Of a stretch of DNA of 64,000 nt, positions 27,796-39,100 are shown piece after piece. Source of the DNA: Saprospiraceae bacterium (GTDB taxonomy: Bacteria; Bacteroidota; Bacteroidia; Chitinophagales; Saprospiraceae); contig JALHOZ010000007.1 in assembly GCA_022842725.1 (NCBI GenBank), positions 1-64,000 of the forward strand, read 5' to 3'. The notes beneath the pieces were generated by a model, which saw nothing but the letters and a program-made list of their open reading frames with translations, did not search any database and was not told the DNA's origin. Numbering within the stretch: position 1 is the first letter of the stretch; each line of letters starts with the position of its first letter. A program made the translations under genes and the position numbers.

Positions 27796-28646
27796 TAATT
27801 TAGCCTTACAAAAGTCGTAATGTTATCATTAAACGTATTAACCGATTGAGCACCTAAACCAATATTTACAGCTGTACCTTCACCTTTAAAAAACGCTTTA
27901 GTAGAACTCCAACCAGAAGAAACTGGCACCAAATCGTCAAACCCTGAATTCGTAATTAAATTAGATTGATCTTTAACCCCAATTCTTGCTAAATCTTGGA
28001 TTGTCTTAGGTTGTACCGTAAATTCGACAAGAACGTCATATCCTGGTTGCCCAATATAACCTTCAGAATATGCCCTACTTGTTGATACAAAATTTTCCGT
28101 TCCGCTACCAATAGAAAGACCGTTATTTGATTGAACAGCTTGCCATTCTGCATTAGACATAGCTCTATAAATCTTTGTTTTTTGAAATTGGTATCTAAAC
28201 CCAATTGTACCGTCAGCAGCCTTAACTACATCTTTACCAAATGATTGATTTGGCAACTTTACTTCATTAATAACTGTACCTTCAAAATGGAACCTTGTAG
28301 GGATAAGCTTGTCATCAACAATTCTTGCAATTTCTTGCCCATTCTGCATAAATCGAACTGGAAGTACATCGTCAATTACTGTAACTCCTTCATCTATCCA
28401 TTTACGAACAGTTGTTAACCAATTTACATCAGTCCTTAAACCTGATTTTATCAACCCTTTCCAAGCCTCCATCCCTTTCGAACCAACAGCGCCAAAATCC
28501 TGCTCCATAAACTCGCGGAAAGCGGTTGAACCTTCTTTCAGATCCTTAGTGAGGTGATCGCAAAGATGACAAGGCTGGCTATATCCTGAGAATGCTGAAG
28601 TCAGGAATATTATAAAAGACCAAAAAAATATTTTATAAAATTTCAT
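27795..28646 (-). CDS. secreted ADP-ribosyltransferase-like toxin
   Basis: The protein has 283 residues with a signal peptide (1-23, ending GYSQ). Residues 40-76 form a helical segment close to the C-terminal end of the preceding 653-residue protein (FREFMEQD, then GMEAWKGL, then NW). The C-terminal domain has KIYRAM with Arg161, NFVSTSRAY with Ser-Thr-Ser near 188-190, and VLVEFTV with Glu208, the R-S-E order of ADP-ribosyltransferases. It would attach ADP-ribose to a target in the recipient cell, held in check by the next gene. It starts 30 bp after the carrier-like gene. Catalytic assignment rests on three short motifs. Confidence 0.6.
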   Translation of the reverse strand: MKFYKIFFWSFIIFLTSAFSGYSQPCHLCDHLTKDLKEGSTAFREFMEQDFGAVGSKGMEAWKGLIKSGLRTDVNWLTTVRKWIDEGVTVIDDVLPVRFMQNGQEIARIVDDKLIPTRFHFEGTVINEVKLPNQSFGKDVVKAADGTIGFRYQFQKTKIYRAMSNAEWQAVQSNNGLSIGSGTENFVSTSRAYSEGYIGQPGYDVLVEFTVQPKTIQDLARIGVKDQSNLITNSGFDDLVPVSSGWSSTKAFFKGEGTAVNIGLGAQSVNTFNDNITTFVRLN

Positions 28647-28676
28647 AATATAAATAATTTACAAATGTAGAAAATA

Positions 28677-30638
28677 TTAAGGAATACACCAATGATTTTT
28701 GTCAGGATATTTCTTGGCAAGATAGCGCCAAGCGTCCATTGAAGATTTTCCATTATCTTCCATGTATTTTTTCCATTTTGAGTTTGAGCCTATGTCTCCA
28801 TTTAGCTTTTGCAGATAATTTTGCATGGAGGGAGCATCAGACCACTTATATAATTCTCCCTGAGCCCAATCAGGCATTTTTCCGTTCTTCAACCAGGCTT
28901 CGAGGTTTTTTAGATTTGTTAGTTTTGTCAGAAGAGCACTTTTGTCAACGGCTATTTGAGCATCTTTCATCAACTTTTTTCTGGCAGCATCATCTAAATT
29001 TTTACCAATATTTTCGCCAATTTCTAAAGCTATGTTTTTACTATTATGTGTTATAAACATTGCACCTTTGGTAGTAGCATTAAATGCAAATGAGATTGGA
29101 ATGAGTTCAAAGAGGACTTTGCCATGAGCGTAGCCGGCATCATAATTCCCATTTAAAAACACCATATCTTTACCCCATTTTGTAGCTCCTTCTAACACTG
29201 CTTTTGAGAATGACGCCATCAGTTCACCTCTCAGGTAATTATTTGACAAGTAATTAAATAGTTTTTGACTATTGTTTGCCAATGATTTCCAGGACTCATA
29301 AGTTTCTCCCCATTTTTCCCTGAAGGCTTCATAAAAATTGTTCTTTTTTTGATAATGGATAAACAGTGTTGCCCACCAACTGGAAGATAAAGGGTTACTC
29401 TGAGCATTAAATTTTTCTGAAGCTTGTGCTACCAGGGACAATAAATCTATGGCTTCAATCATCCCGTCGCCAAATCCTGAAACCAAACCTGCCAGATATT
29501 CTAAATCCGAAAAAACAGCAAAATCTTCAAATTGATTTCCGGTTTTCATCATATTAATTAAGGCTAATACTTCTTCTTTATGATTTTGAAGCCTGAAATC
29601 TATTTTGAAAAAATCAGCAAAAAAATCAGTGTCAATACTATATTTTTCTTGTAATTCTTCATAACTGTAATTAAATTCATCATATTCAGGAGCATTATTT
29701 CGTGCTACCCTGATCATAACCTCATCCTCCCCATTCACAAAAGTGCCCGGAAAATGAATCCATATTAAACCCTGGCAGGAAGGATTATTTTTTTCATGAT
29801 TAAAGTAATCTATAGCAAGTGAATCCTTTAGTCTATAATCAGATATTATTATCCTCAGAGTATCAAAATCAGATTTTATTTCTGATAAAATGGCGTATAT
29901 TGAAGTAAGGTTTGTATTGCCAGTTTTCAATTTTAATTCTCCAAATGTATAATCAACATAGGTGCATAATTCAGATCTTAGGTCACTCGTTTTTTTATTA
30001 TTGGATAAACTATCAGGTGATATGACAATATCAACCCCCGGCATAGCTATACTCTCAAAATCATTACTCAACCACCAGTTGCGCTTTTCTTCCAGATTTA
30101 AGTTGCAATTTTCATCCAAAGATGTATGCAGGTATTTTAAGGCATCTTTGACGGCACAATCAGAATTTGTAAGGCTGTTTAATTTTGAATCGTCCAGCGT
30201 TTGTTGTATATTAGCAAACAGAAATACTTTTTTACTGCTACAACTTGTTGACTGAAAAACATTATCAGCAATCTTAAAATGTGCCTTAACTTTTGCTGTA
30301 CCATTTGATTTAGACACGAACATATGAAAGACGATGTAATTTTGTCCCAAAGATTGTGCTTTGGCAAGGATGAACTCTTCATTTACCTTAACTGCAACTG
30401 TATCTTTCAAATAAACAATAGGTGCGTATGATTTATACAATATGATTTTTACCTGTCCGTTGAAATAAGCATTTAAATCTTCGCAAACATTTTGGAGTTC
30501 TTCCTGACAAGTTTCCTCTGATGCTGTAAAATCAAAAATATAATAATCACTGGAATTTCTTTCATTATTATTTTTTTCCTGCCCCCATCCGCTCACTGCC
30601 AGGAGACTTAAAAGTGTGATAAAGATTAATTTTTTCAT
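28677..30638 (-). CDS. secreted toxin-carrier-like protein that ends at the toxin junction
   Basis: The protein has 653 residues with a signal peptide (1-19, ending VSGWGQ). The first half is mixed and has no family I can name. Residues about 390-560 form the helical, Gly-bordered region common before toxin tips (SGFGDGMIEAIDLL, later YDAGYAHGKVLFE). The last 36 residues hold KWKKYMEDN and MDAWRYL and then stop at WCIP, where a toxin domain would be expected. The neighbouring gene repeats this end and continues into a toxin domain. So the native tip may have been lost or replaced. Confidence 0.55.
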   Translation of the reverse strand: MKKLIFITLLSLLAVSGWGQEKNNNERNSSDYYIFDFTASEETCQEELQNVCEDLNAYFNGQVKIILYKSYAPIVYLKDTVAVKVNEEFILAKAQSLGQNYIVFHMFVSKSNGTAKVKAHFKIADNVFQSTSCSSKKVFLFANIQQTLDDSKLNSLTNSDCAVKDALKYLHTSLDENCNLNLEEKRNWWLSNDFESIAMPGVDIVISPDSLSNNKKTSDLRSELCTYVDYTFGELKLKTGNTNLTSIYAILSEIKSDFDTLRIIISDYRLKDSLAIDYFNHEKNNPSCQGLIWIHFPGTFVNGEDEVMIRVARNNAPEYDEFNYSYEELQEKYSIDTDFFADFFKIDFRLQNHKEEVLALINMMKTGNQFEDFAVFSDLEYLAGLVSGFGDGMIEAIDLLSLVAQASEKFNAQSNPLSSSWWATLFIHYQKKNNFYEAFREKWGETYESWKSLANNSQKLFNYLSNNYLRGELMASFSKAVLEGATKWGKDMVFLNGNYDAGYAHGKVLFELIPISFAFNATTKGAMFITHNSKNIALEIGENIGKNLDDAARKKLMKDAQIAVDKSALLTKLTNLKNLEAWLKNGKMPDWAQGELYKWSDAPSMQNYLQKLNGDIGSNSKWKKYMEDNGKSSMDAWRYLAKKYPDKNHWCIP

Positions 30639-30657
30639 TGGAAAAGATATTTTTTAT

Positions 30658-30705
30658 TGTCGATTTGTTTATTTGTCAATTTGTCGATTTGTCGATTTGT
30701 CGATG
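30658..30705. repeat. tandem 9-bp repeats in the intergenic space
   Basis: About five copies of TTTGTCGAT, some altered (TTTGTTTAT, TTTGTCAAT), lie between the fibronectin-III gene and the carrier-like gene. They fill the 71-bp gap and could change length by slippage. Confidence 0.6.
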
Positions 30706-30709
30706 TGGA

Positions 30710-33088
30710 TTAAAAGCCCTGCACCACGATGACCTCCGGCATAGAAAATCCTCCGTCACTATGGGTGGCGATGATTTTGTATTCCAGGTTGAGGTTGGTA
30801 TTGTCCTTGCGCGCAATCTCATGAGCAAAAGCAAATCCGTTGTATTCGATAGCATCTGCCATCTTGTGCGCCTGATAAGCTGTGATGGTTTTGATGAGTT
30901 TGAAGTCGGACAGGTCACCGTGTGCATCATGGGTTGAGCTGCTGCCTTCGCCTGAACCACCGCCGCTGCCACCTGCACCACCGCTGCCGCCACCATTTTG
31001 TGGATCGACATATCTGAAATAGATCTTAAAGTCCCGGTGTGTCGACGGAAAATTGGTATTGTACCTCCATTTTAAGATGGTCGCATCTTTGCCGATAAAG
31101 TTGCTGTTGCCATTGGGCAGGGTGGGGATGATGTTGAGGTCAGGATGTAAGATGGCTGCATTGGGGCTGCTGAGGTCGTAAAAGGTACCTTGCAGATATA
31201 CGATCTCACCACGTATTCCGTCGTCATAAGGTTTGACGGTGATGACTTCAGAAGCACCGATATTGCCGGAGCTATCTACAGCGATCAACCGGTATTGGTA
31301 TTGCGTCATCGTCAGCTGTGTCGTATCAATATAGTTGGACGGCACCATCTCAAAGTCCATTGGATTCATCGGAGGAAACTGGCTTTCCGCTCTGATCTGG
31401 ATGACGGTCTGCCAGGTAGTGCTGTTTTTGAGTTTTCGCTGGAGATAGTGAAAGGTGATATCTTCACTATGGCTGAGTTTCCATGCGATGCGCATACCTT
31501 CTTCTCTCGGTAGCACGTGCGACAACAGAGGATTGGCAGGAGCAATTTTGTCCGGTCTGTTGAGGATGGCGATATTGCTTCTGGCGGAGATGTTATATCT
31601 TTTGTCGACAGCGCAGATGTAGTAGAAGATTTTGTCAATGCCAAAACTAAGATCTGTAAAGGTGATAAAATTGGTATCTTTAACTACATCCTTAGTGATT
31701 TGAGCGAAGTCACCATCGATGTCATTAGAGAAAAACACTTTGTAACCATGAAGGTCTGCCTCGTTATTCGGGTCCCATTGAAGACTTACTGTTCCGTTTT
31801 GACCTACTTCTCCTGTCAGATTTTCAGGGGCGGCAGGAGGTATTGAATCTATGGACTGGCCTAATACAGAGATAGATATATAAGATCTGTTGTTGGCGTC
31901 CAATGCTTCCACCATGTAGTAAGCGGAAGCAAAATTAGGGGCAAATGTATAATTTCTGTAACCTAATGGAAGCAAACTTGAATTGATTTTTATAGATGCA
32001 TCATCCGGTTTTTCCCGTTCATAAATATTAAATCCGGTAATATTCAGGCTGTCACTAGGTCTGTCGGCAAAAATCCTTTCCAATGTCCAGGAAATGGTAA
32101 TATTTTCTGTTACTATAATTGAATCAAGTTTAACGTTGAGATTTAACAATGGAGGAATTCCTTTTACATGTACAGTATCAGAAAACGGCGCTTCAATACC
32201 AAAAGGAGAAATTCCACGAACCTTATAGATATAAGTAACCCCATTTTGTGGTATTGTATCCGTAAAAGTTGACAAAGTATCTTCTGTAAGATTGACATCT
32301 GTCATTTGTATAAAAGGGAAAGCATTGACCTTTTGAAAACTTGTGCCATTATCATCCGATCTGAAGATATCGTAATATGAATATTGTTTGTCGATACCTG
32401 TGGTACTCCATGAGATCTCCGCTTTTTTATTTCCACCTGATGTAAAAGGTTTGGAGGGAGGTGTTAATCCATTAGCTGAACTGATTTGAATCATAAATTC
32501 TCCCCTAGGTTGAATTGAGTCCAATGAGTTTAACCTTACTGAATAAGCGTATGTATGACCTTGTTGAAAATTAAATGAATCAACAAATGCTAACCCTAAT
32601 CCTTTAGCAATGTCAAAGTTTTGGTCTGCCATTAAAATTGCATAGGTGAAAAAATCATTTTTTGCCTGATTGTATTTTAACGCATCTGCCAACTTTATTT
32701 GTGAAGAATCAGGAATAGTCAGATATTCTTCCAAACTATCCTGATTTACTAAGTTCTTAGCAGCCAAAGCTAGAGTTTCCAGATTACCACCTTGAAATGA
32801 TTGCCATTCTTCTGAAGAAAAAACATTTACATTTCCTAAAGTATAAACTTGTTCATTAACCATATTACTTTGGGAATCTAAAACTCTTTTTCTTCTGATA
32901 ATAAATCCAGTTTCTAAAGATGTAAACCAATCATCGGCATTATTAGGTGCCCATCTGAGATACACTTTATTTTCAAGAGAGTCATAAATAGCTTTTACAG
33001 GCAGAACGTCTCCGTTTTGAGCTGATACAGAATTCTGAAGGGAAAATGAAAAGAATAATATTGTTAATATAACATTTAATATCTTCAT
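30710..33088 (-). CDS. secreted fibronectin type III protein with Gly/Ser linker
   Basis: The protein has 792 residues with a signal peptide (1-23). It has several fibronectin-III-like domains, seen for example in PPSKPFTSGGNKKAEISWS near 218, PPAAPENLTGEVGQNGTVSL near 415, and PANPLLSHVLPREEGMRIAW near 515. Near 699-716 there is a linker of Gly and Ser (GGGSGGAGGSGGGSGEG) ahead of a final domain that ends VIVVQGF. The last third of the gene has a clearly higher GC (about 50 percent) than the first two thirds. Surface adhesion or a scaffold for the giant protein upstream is likely. Confidence 0.7.
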   Translation of the reverse strand: MKILNVILTILFFSFSLQNSVSAQNGDVLPVKAIYDSLENKVYLRWAPNNADDWFTSLETGFIIRRKRVLDSQSNMVNEQVYTLGNVNVFSSEEWQSFQGGNLETLALAAKNLVNQDSLEEYLTIPDSSQIKLADALKYNQAKNDFFTYAILMADQNFDIAKGLGLAFVDSFNFQQGHTYAYSVRLNSLDSIQPRGEFMIQISSANGLTPPSKPFTSGGNKKAEISWSTTGIDKQYSYYDIFRSDDNGTSFQKVNAFPFIQMTDVNLTEDTLSTFTDTIPQNGVTYIYKVRGISPFGIEAPFSDTVHVKGIPPLLNLNVKLDSIIVTENITISWTLERIFADRPSDSLNITGFNIYEREKPDDASIKINSSLLPLGYRNYTFAPNFASAYYMVEALDANNRSYISISVLGQSIDSIPPAAPENLTGEVGQNGTVSLQWDPNNEADLHGYKVFFSNDIDGDFAQITKDVVKDTNFITFTDLSFGIDKIFYYICAVDKRYNISARSNIAILNRPDKIAPANPLLSHVLPREEGMRIAWKLSHSEDITFHYLQRKLKNSTTWQTVIQIRAESQFPPMNPMDFEMVPSNYIDTTQLTMTQYQYRLIAVDSSGNIGASEVITVKPYDDGIRGEIVYLQGTFYDLSSPNAAILHPDLNIIPTLPNGNSNFIGKDATILKWRYNTNFPSTHRDFKIYFRYVDPQNGGGSGGAGGSGGGSGEGSSSTHDAHGDLSDFKLIKTITAYQAHKMADAIEYNGFAFAHEIARKDNTNLNLEYKIIATHSDGGFSMPEVIVVQGF

Positions 33089-33119
33089 GACAATTGATTT
33101 AATTTTTAAACATATATGA

Positions 33120-36100
33120 TTAATACTGAATAAGGAATTGAGACGTTGTTAAATTTGTAGGTAACCTGTACATCACTATCAATATTTTTTGTGGTTGCTC
33201 AAAATTATTATAATAATAATCACTTAAAGGATACGGAATATGTAAAAAATCATTTGGTTCATATTCCATTTGAACCAAAATATTATTAATTCTATTTTTA
33301 AAAGCATTATGTATGTTTTTAAAGACATCAACAAATTTAAATGAAATTTTTCCTTTTCCCTCCTCTCCATTGTATTGAATATTTCCCGCCTTAAATTGAG
33401 GGTGATTGATTGTTTTTGATTCAGGTGTAAAATTTATAATACCGATTTTGTCAACAAGTGAATTTATAAATTCTTCATTGTACTCCATACCAATCGGTAT
33501 AAAATGTTGGTTGTTGACCCGATGCATTTCACCGTCTGTATTTAATTCGATTTCGTCCGTTCTTGATACATTTGTAGCTCTGTAAACCTGTTTAGCTAAC
33601 CAATCATTGTTTGATAAAACCATAGAAATAAGGTTTTCACTTTCATATGTATCAAAATTTTCAAGCAGAGAAATCACATCATTCTGGGAAATTTTGTTTA
33701 CAAACTTATCCTGAAACTTATTGAACTTACTTACTCTAAAAAACATCTGATACAATGAAGTTTCAACTTTATCTTGATTTGAATCAGAACCTGCCTGATT
33801 AGAAGAGCTGCTTGGATATCCCATAACCCCACCCATTGAGATTTGGTTTGCCTGAGTATTGATATCAACTCCTTTTGAAGGCGTGGTTTTATTGTATGAA
33901 CCGGATGGCACTCTGACAATTTCAAGTGAATAAACTTTTTCATTTACCAACATTGCCGGGTCCATAGGAAATGTAATAGTACCATTCAACCCGTCATATT
34001 TATAATCAAAATATGTTGGTTTACTTCCGTGTACTGTTAGTTTCATGACCTGATCTTTACCTTCAGGTATGTTGTAAAACAATTCAGGCATACCTGATTT
34101 TAATTGTATAAAACCCTGATAACGATTGTATTCATCTTTATGGAAATTATGCATACCGTTAATAGGATATGAATATTCTATGTTGCCATGTGGAATTCCG
34201 TCTAAGGGTTCTCCTAAAGTAAATATTGAAATAATAGTATCTGACGCTATTTTTACATTGTTTTTAAATACCTCTGCAATAGCTATTATTTTTACGCTGT
34301 CATGAGCTGCAAATATTTGAGCCATTTCAAGCTCCATTTCATCTTTCGAGCCATTCCATATTGAAGTAAAGGAATAAGAATAATTGTTTTTTAATGACTG
34401 AATTTTAACTTCCTTCATTTTTACTTCAAATTTTGAATCACCGGTTTCTATTATTTCATTAAATGGTACATTGCACGTGATAAGAGGTTTGGTTTCAGTT
34501 TCCATATCCTCAGAATCATTGGTTGGTGTAATGTTACTAAATACTCTCATACCTAAAGCTTGTATTGTTGGGCTCTGATCATTTGGGTCAGTTTGTATAG
34601 CACAAAATTCTCCCAATTCAACCTTAAATGATTTATTAAACGAGCCCAGCCAGGTTTTTACCCGGACCCCTACTGTGGCTTGCGCAAAAAACGGATTTGG
34701 AAGTTGAGCTTGTAGTACAGCCGCCATTCCGGCAGATATAACGTTGACACCCATGACTTTGACATTACCTTCCATGTAAGCATACATCTGACCCATGGCA
34801 TACCATCCGTTGATACCTAATGTCTCGGATTCACCGGCACAAACAGCATTTTCTCCATAATTTTTTAAGATAACGTCAAAACCACAAGCTGCTTTCAACT
34901 CTCCGGAGGCAATCCCCACATCTATTTTGGCGCCTATCTCCAGAGAGGCTCCGAATAAAAATCCTCCGCCTCTGAATGCACTAGGGCTTAATTTTTTAAC
35001 CTGGGGAGCTATAGCCCTGACATTAGCAGGTAAATCCGGCAAGTCAGGTATCACACTACCTATATCAAGATAAGATCTGAATTCTATTTTTAAACCCAGA
35101 ATATTGGTAGTAATACCGCACCTTTTGGTTGGCGTGCCGATATATATGTACCACTTTTCTTTGCTGATGTGGATGTCTGCATCTACCATTTTACCGTTAT
35201 CGCCAGCTCCTTGCATAATATTACCCACTTTAAGGAAGGCAACAATTCTACCAGACAATACTTTATTGTTAAAATCATATGTTATTCTGATATGGGCAAT
35301 CAGACTTCCATCAATTCCTGTGGGTTTACTTCCTTCTGATTGTTCGAGGTCTCCGGATATAACATTTTCAGCCATAAACTGACCTTTCCCATCAAAAGCA
35401 ATCCAGGCTACTCCTCCTCCCTGATCACTTTCATCGCTATTAAACATTATTTCAAAGGCTACTATACCATTAAACGTTATTTTACTGGATGAAAGAGAGA
35501 GTTTTACACCTGCTTTTAGATAAAGGCCTTTGGAAGAATTGGGAGTGTAAGTTGCACCCGATATTGATTCACCATAATCCACCGGCAATCCTTTATTATT
35601 ATTACCATTATGACTTGTTGCGGGATCAACATCCATGTGATAGGCCACACCACCTACAAACCCGTCTATACTCAACGGAGGAGCAGGAATACCTACGGCC
35701 AGGTCAACAGATGCATCGATAAAAAAGTATCTGACATCCTGAGGGCTTCTGCCAAATAAAGCCATACAATCCACCTTGCCCAATGCGGTAAATTCCATAC
35801 TTACTCTACCTCTGAATCCTCTTCCATATGTGGCATGTCCCTTAAATGTTTCTAAATATCCTATTATGTGACCTGCTGAAAACTTAACATCAATTCCGAA
35901 AGAATTCATATTAAAATCTTTATATACCCATTTCTGACGACCTTTGTTATCAGCATCCAATTTTCCTATGATTTCAAATCCTCCGCTGGCACTAAGCTTA
36001 GCAGGTAATGTGAGATCTAAAACAAAACTTATTCCCAGTTCTCCGCTGGATGGGGTAAATGGTTTAATATTTCGCAGAGCAACTTCAAAGCCATAAAGAT

Positions 36101-39100
36101 TTGCCTTGATGTTGATTTTTGTCTGCCATGTTCCGGTATCAAAATGTGGTTCCTTGTTCGAGACCCTGAAATTATTAAATTGGATTTCCGGAAAATTAAC
36201 GGAAACAACATTACCGCCTTTAATATCCATTTTCCCTGAAAGATTAGCTATTGCTACAAATTGATCATTTTCGTACGTAACCGTTATACTCGTGGCAGGA
36301 AATAAAGTTACATCTGCCAAAAGAGCATTCATCTTATGAAGGGTATCTCCCAAAGTTATCGTAAATATGTATTTATTGGCAGCAACAGATGCGGCATAGG
36401 TCATCGGATCTTCAAATACCGGTATTTTTATTTTTCCTCGCATACCACCAGCCAGAAACTTGTTATGTAATATGGTGATTTTTATTTCGTCAATAGAAAA
36501 AGGCCATCCTGAAAGGTTTCCGTCATCTAACGTAAGCACCCCATTTCCGGCGATTGATCCGGAAACTCCCATGTCATCTATGACAATGTCTTCCACGGAA
36601 ATTTGAACCTGTTGACCACCGGAAGAAAAAGAGTTTGGCATGGTGACACTCAACTCACCCATATAAAAACCTCGCCATTCTTTGGCAAAATTTCCCTGGG
36701 TGTAGAGTGGGTGGTGATAACCTTCAAACATTTGTATGTTTGTCGGTGATTTTGCATCACTCATATCTACTGCAATATGATGAACCAACCATTTCATTTC
36801 TTTATTACCCGGAGTGGTAAATGGTCTGATGCTTTCCGAGCCATTTATCTCAAAATAAAAGTCGGACCAGCTGGCAATTTCCATATTGATCCGGATGGAA
36901 TACCTTTCATTAGGTAGTTCCTGGAGTGTCACTGGATCCAATGGGATTACCATGTCCCGACATAATTCAATTTCTGCGTCCACACCCATTCTTTGAAAGC
37001 CACTACAGTCCCAGGTCACAAAACATCCACCTGATCCCTGATTTGGAACAGGAAGTAGCCTCAACATAGCAGCATTGGATAATCTGATTTCGACATTGGT
37101 TTTAAGATTCAACTTTGTTTCACCAATCATACCACCCAAACCCCAATTCAGACTTTGGGCCTCCATAACAAATTTTTTATCAGAATTCTGATCCTGATAT
37201 ACAAAATATGCATCCAGTTTTCCACCCGCTGGTGAAATCGTAATATTATCTAAATATATATTATAATTATTCGCATCTTTACTTTTTGTTAAAGCAATTG
37301 GCATGGTGATTTCATCACCGGAAGCCCCACCGGTTGCAATTATCATTTGATTATATAATTCCTCCAGATAAAGACCGCGGCTTACACCATCGATTTCTCT
37401 GAAGCCTTGTTCAAACATCCATATTTTGTCTTCATCAGTTAATGTGGTGTTATCCGAAAAGAAATTTTCATCACCAGCCATTGATGACAAAGGGTTGTAT
37501 CCCTTAGATTGGTCGCCTGAATACATCTCTGGTTTCAAATAAGCATAATCATATTCGGTATGTTTTTGATAATTTGAACCGTAACTTGGACCTGATTCTA
37601 AATATTCAAGGATCATGGCCATAATCCATTCTGCAAACTTGTCTTCATTTTGGCTAAACAAGTCCACATTTTCCCGGCTAAGGGTTTTAAGTTTTTGTTT
37701 TACAAAGGTTTTGATTTTTTCCACATCTGCGGTATCTAGTTTATCTATTATATCGTTGTACTTTTTACTAAATAAATCACATTTATATAAATTGATATGA
37801 TCTTGCTCCAAAGTCACCATAACAGAATCTCTGCCCGAATTATTTGTCAAAGGTTTGGGTTCTTCCGTAAACAGAGCACTCATTCCCGGATTTATATATT
37901 CATCGTTTACACCTGCGATATATTTTTTGTTATCTGAACCGGCAGGTAAACTTGCTGTTATTTTGGTTTTGATAGAGTCACAATTCAGTTTTGAAAGTTT
38001 CAGTGTCAAATCATCAATGACATTAGTGATTCCTGTATCAACTTTTCCACTGATCAAAGGGGTATTAGTATCGATAAATGCTTTTACAACACTATCTCTG
38101 ACACACACCTGTCCGTTTTCGTCCATGCCATTTACATCACATCCGAATTCATCATAAGGTGTTCCATTACGATGCATACCTGTAATATCATACCCACGAG
38201 GGTCATGTCTTGTGCTGTCCGGGTAAAATAATCCATCTCTTTTGTATCCCCGGTCATTGAAGCCTGTTACTTTATCAAACCCATCTTCATCTTTACCTTC
38301 TTCCGGAGGGTCGACTACGCAGATGTCTCCGCCAAAATTTATGGTCCCTGCAGGAATACTATAGTTCGGTGCCGCAGGAAATCTAACACCTTTCACTTCA
38401 CCACTGAATACTTCATAATCAGTATTTACCTGAATATTACTAAAAGTAACTTTAAGAGGCTTTTCAGCAAATGGAATGGTTATCTGACCTTCTCCTGTAA
38501 AGGAACCATTTGCTATACTGACTTGAGTTACTTTAAACGGAATACCTGCCACTGTCAGAATTCTGCCCGGGATACAGGTTTGAAGAGGGGTTAGATTGGT
38601 TATGTTTGGTAACGTATATGGATCATTACATCTGGCTGTCGGTAATTCAGAACAGGCATCGGGTGCCTGATAGATAGTACTTGCCCCATTACAACTCGGA
38701 GATGTCACCAGAACCCTATGTTCAATACCATCAGCTGACAAACCTTCAAAAGTGACGGTATAGGTAGTTTGCCCGCTCGTCATCATGATAGTTGTGGATA
38801 CATTATGTCCCTCAACTGTTATGGTAGCGCTTTCTCTTGCCGGAGGATTCAGCACAGAAAATGTGACACTGAGATCATATTCATTGTCTGGTTGTATACA
38901 AGAGGTTGGGGTAGCAGTGACATCATATATATTACAAGGGATATTGAGACATTGGGCCGGTGCAAAATAAAATTTTTCGTAATTCTCAAAACCACCCTCA
39001 CTAAACTGAACATAATGATACTGATTGTCAGGAGTCAAATCTTCCAGGGTAAAACTATATTCGGTGGTGGTTGTATTGGTTTGTACAGTAGTAACTACAT

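Noticed and set aside
30638-31846. Plus-strand frames opposite the fibronectin-III gene
   Set aside because: They arise from the higher GC of the minus-strand gene; the products are low in structure and have no start signal.
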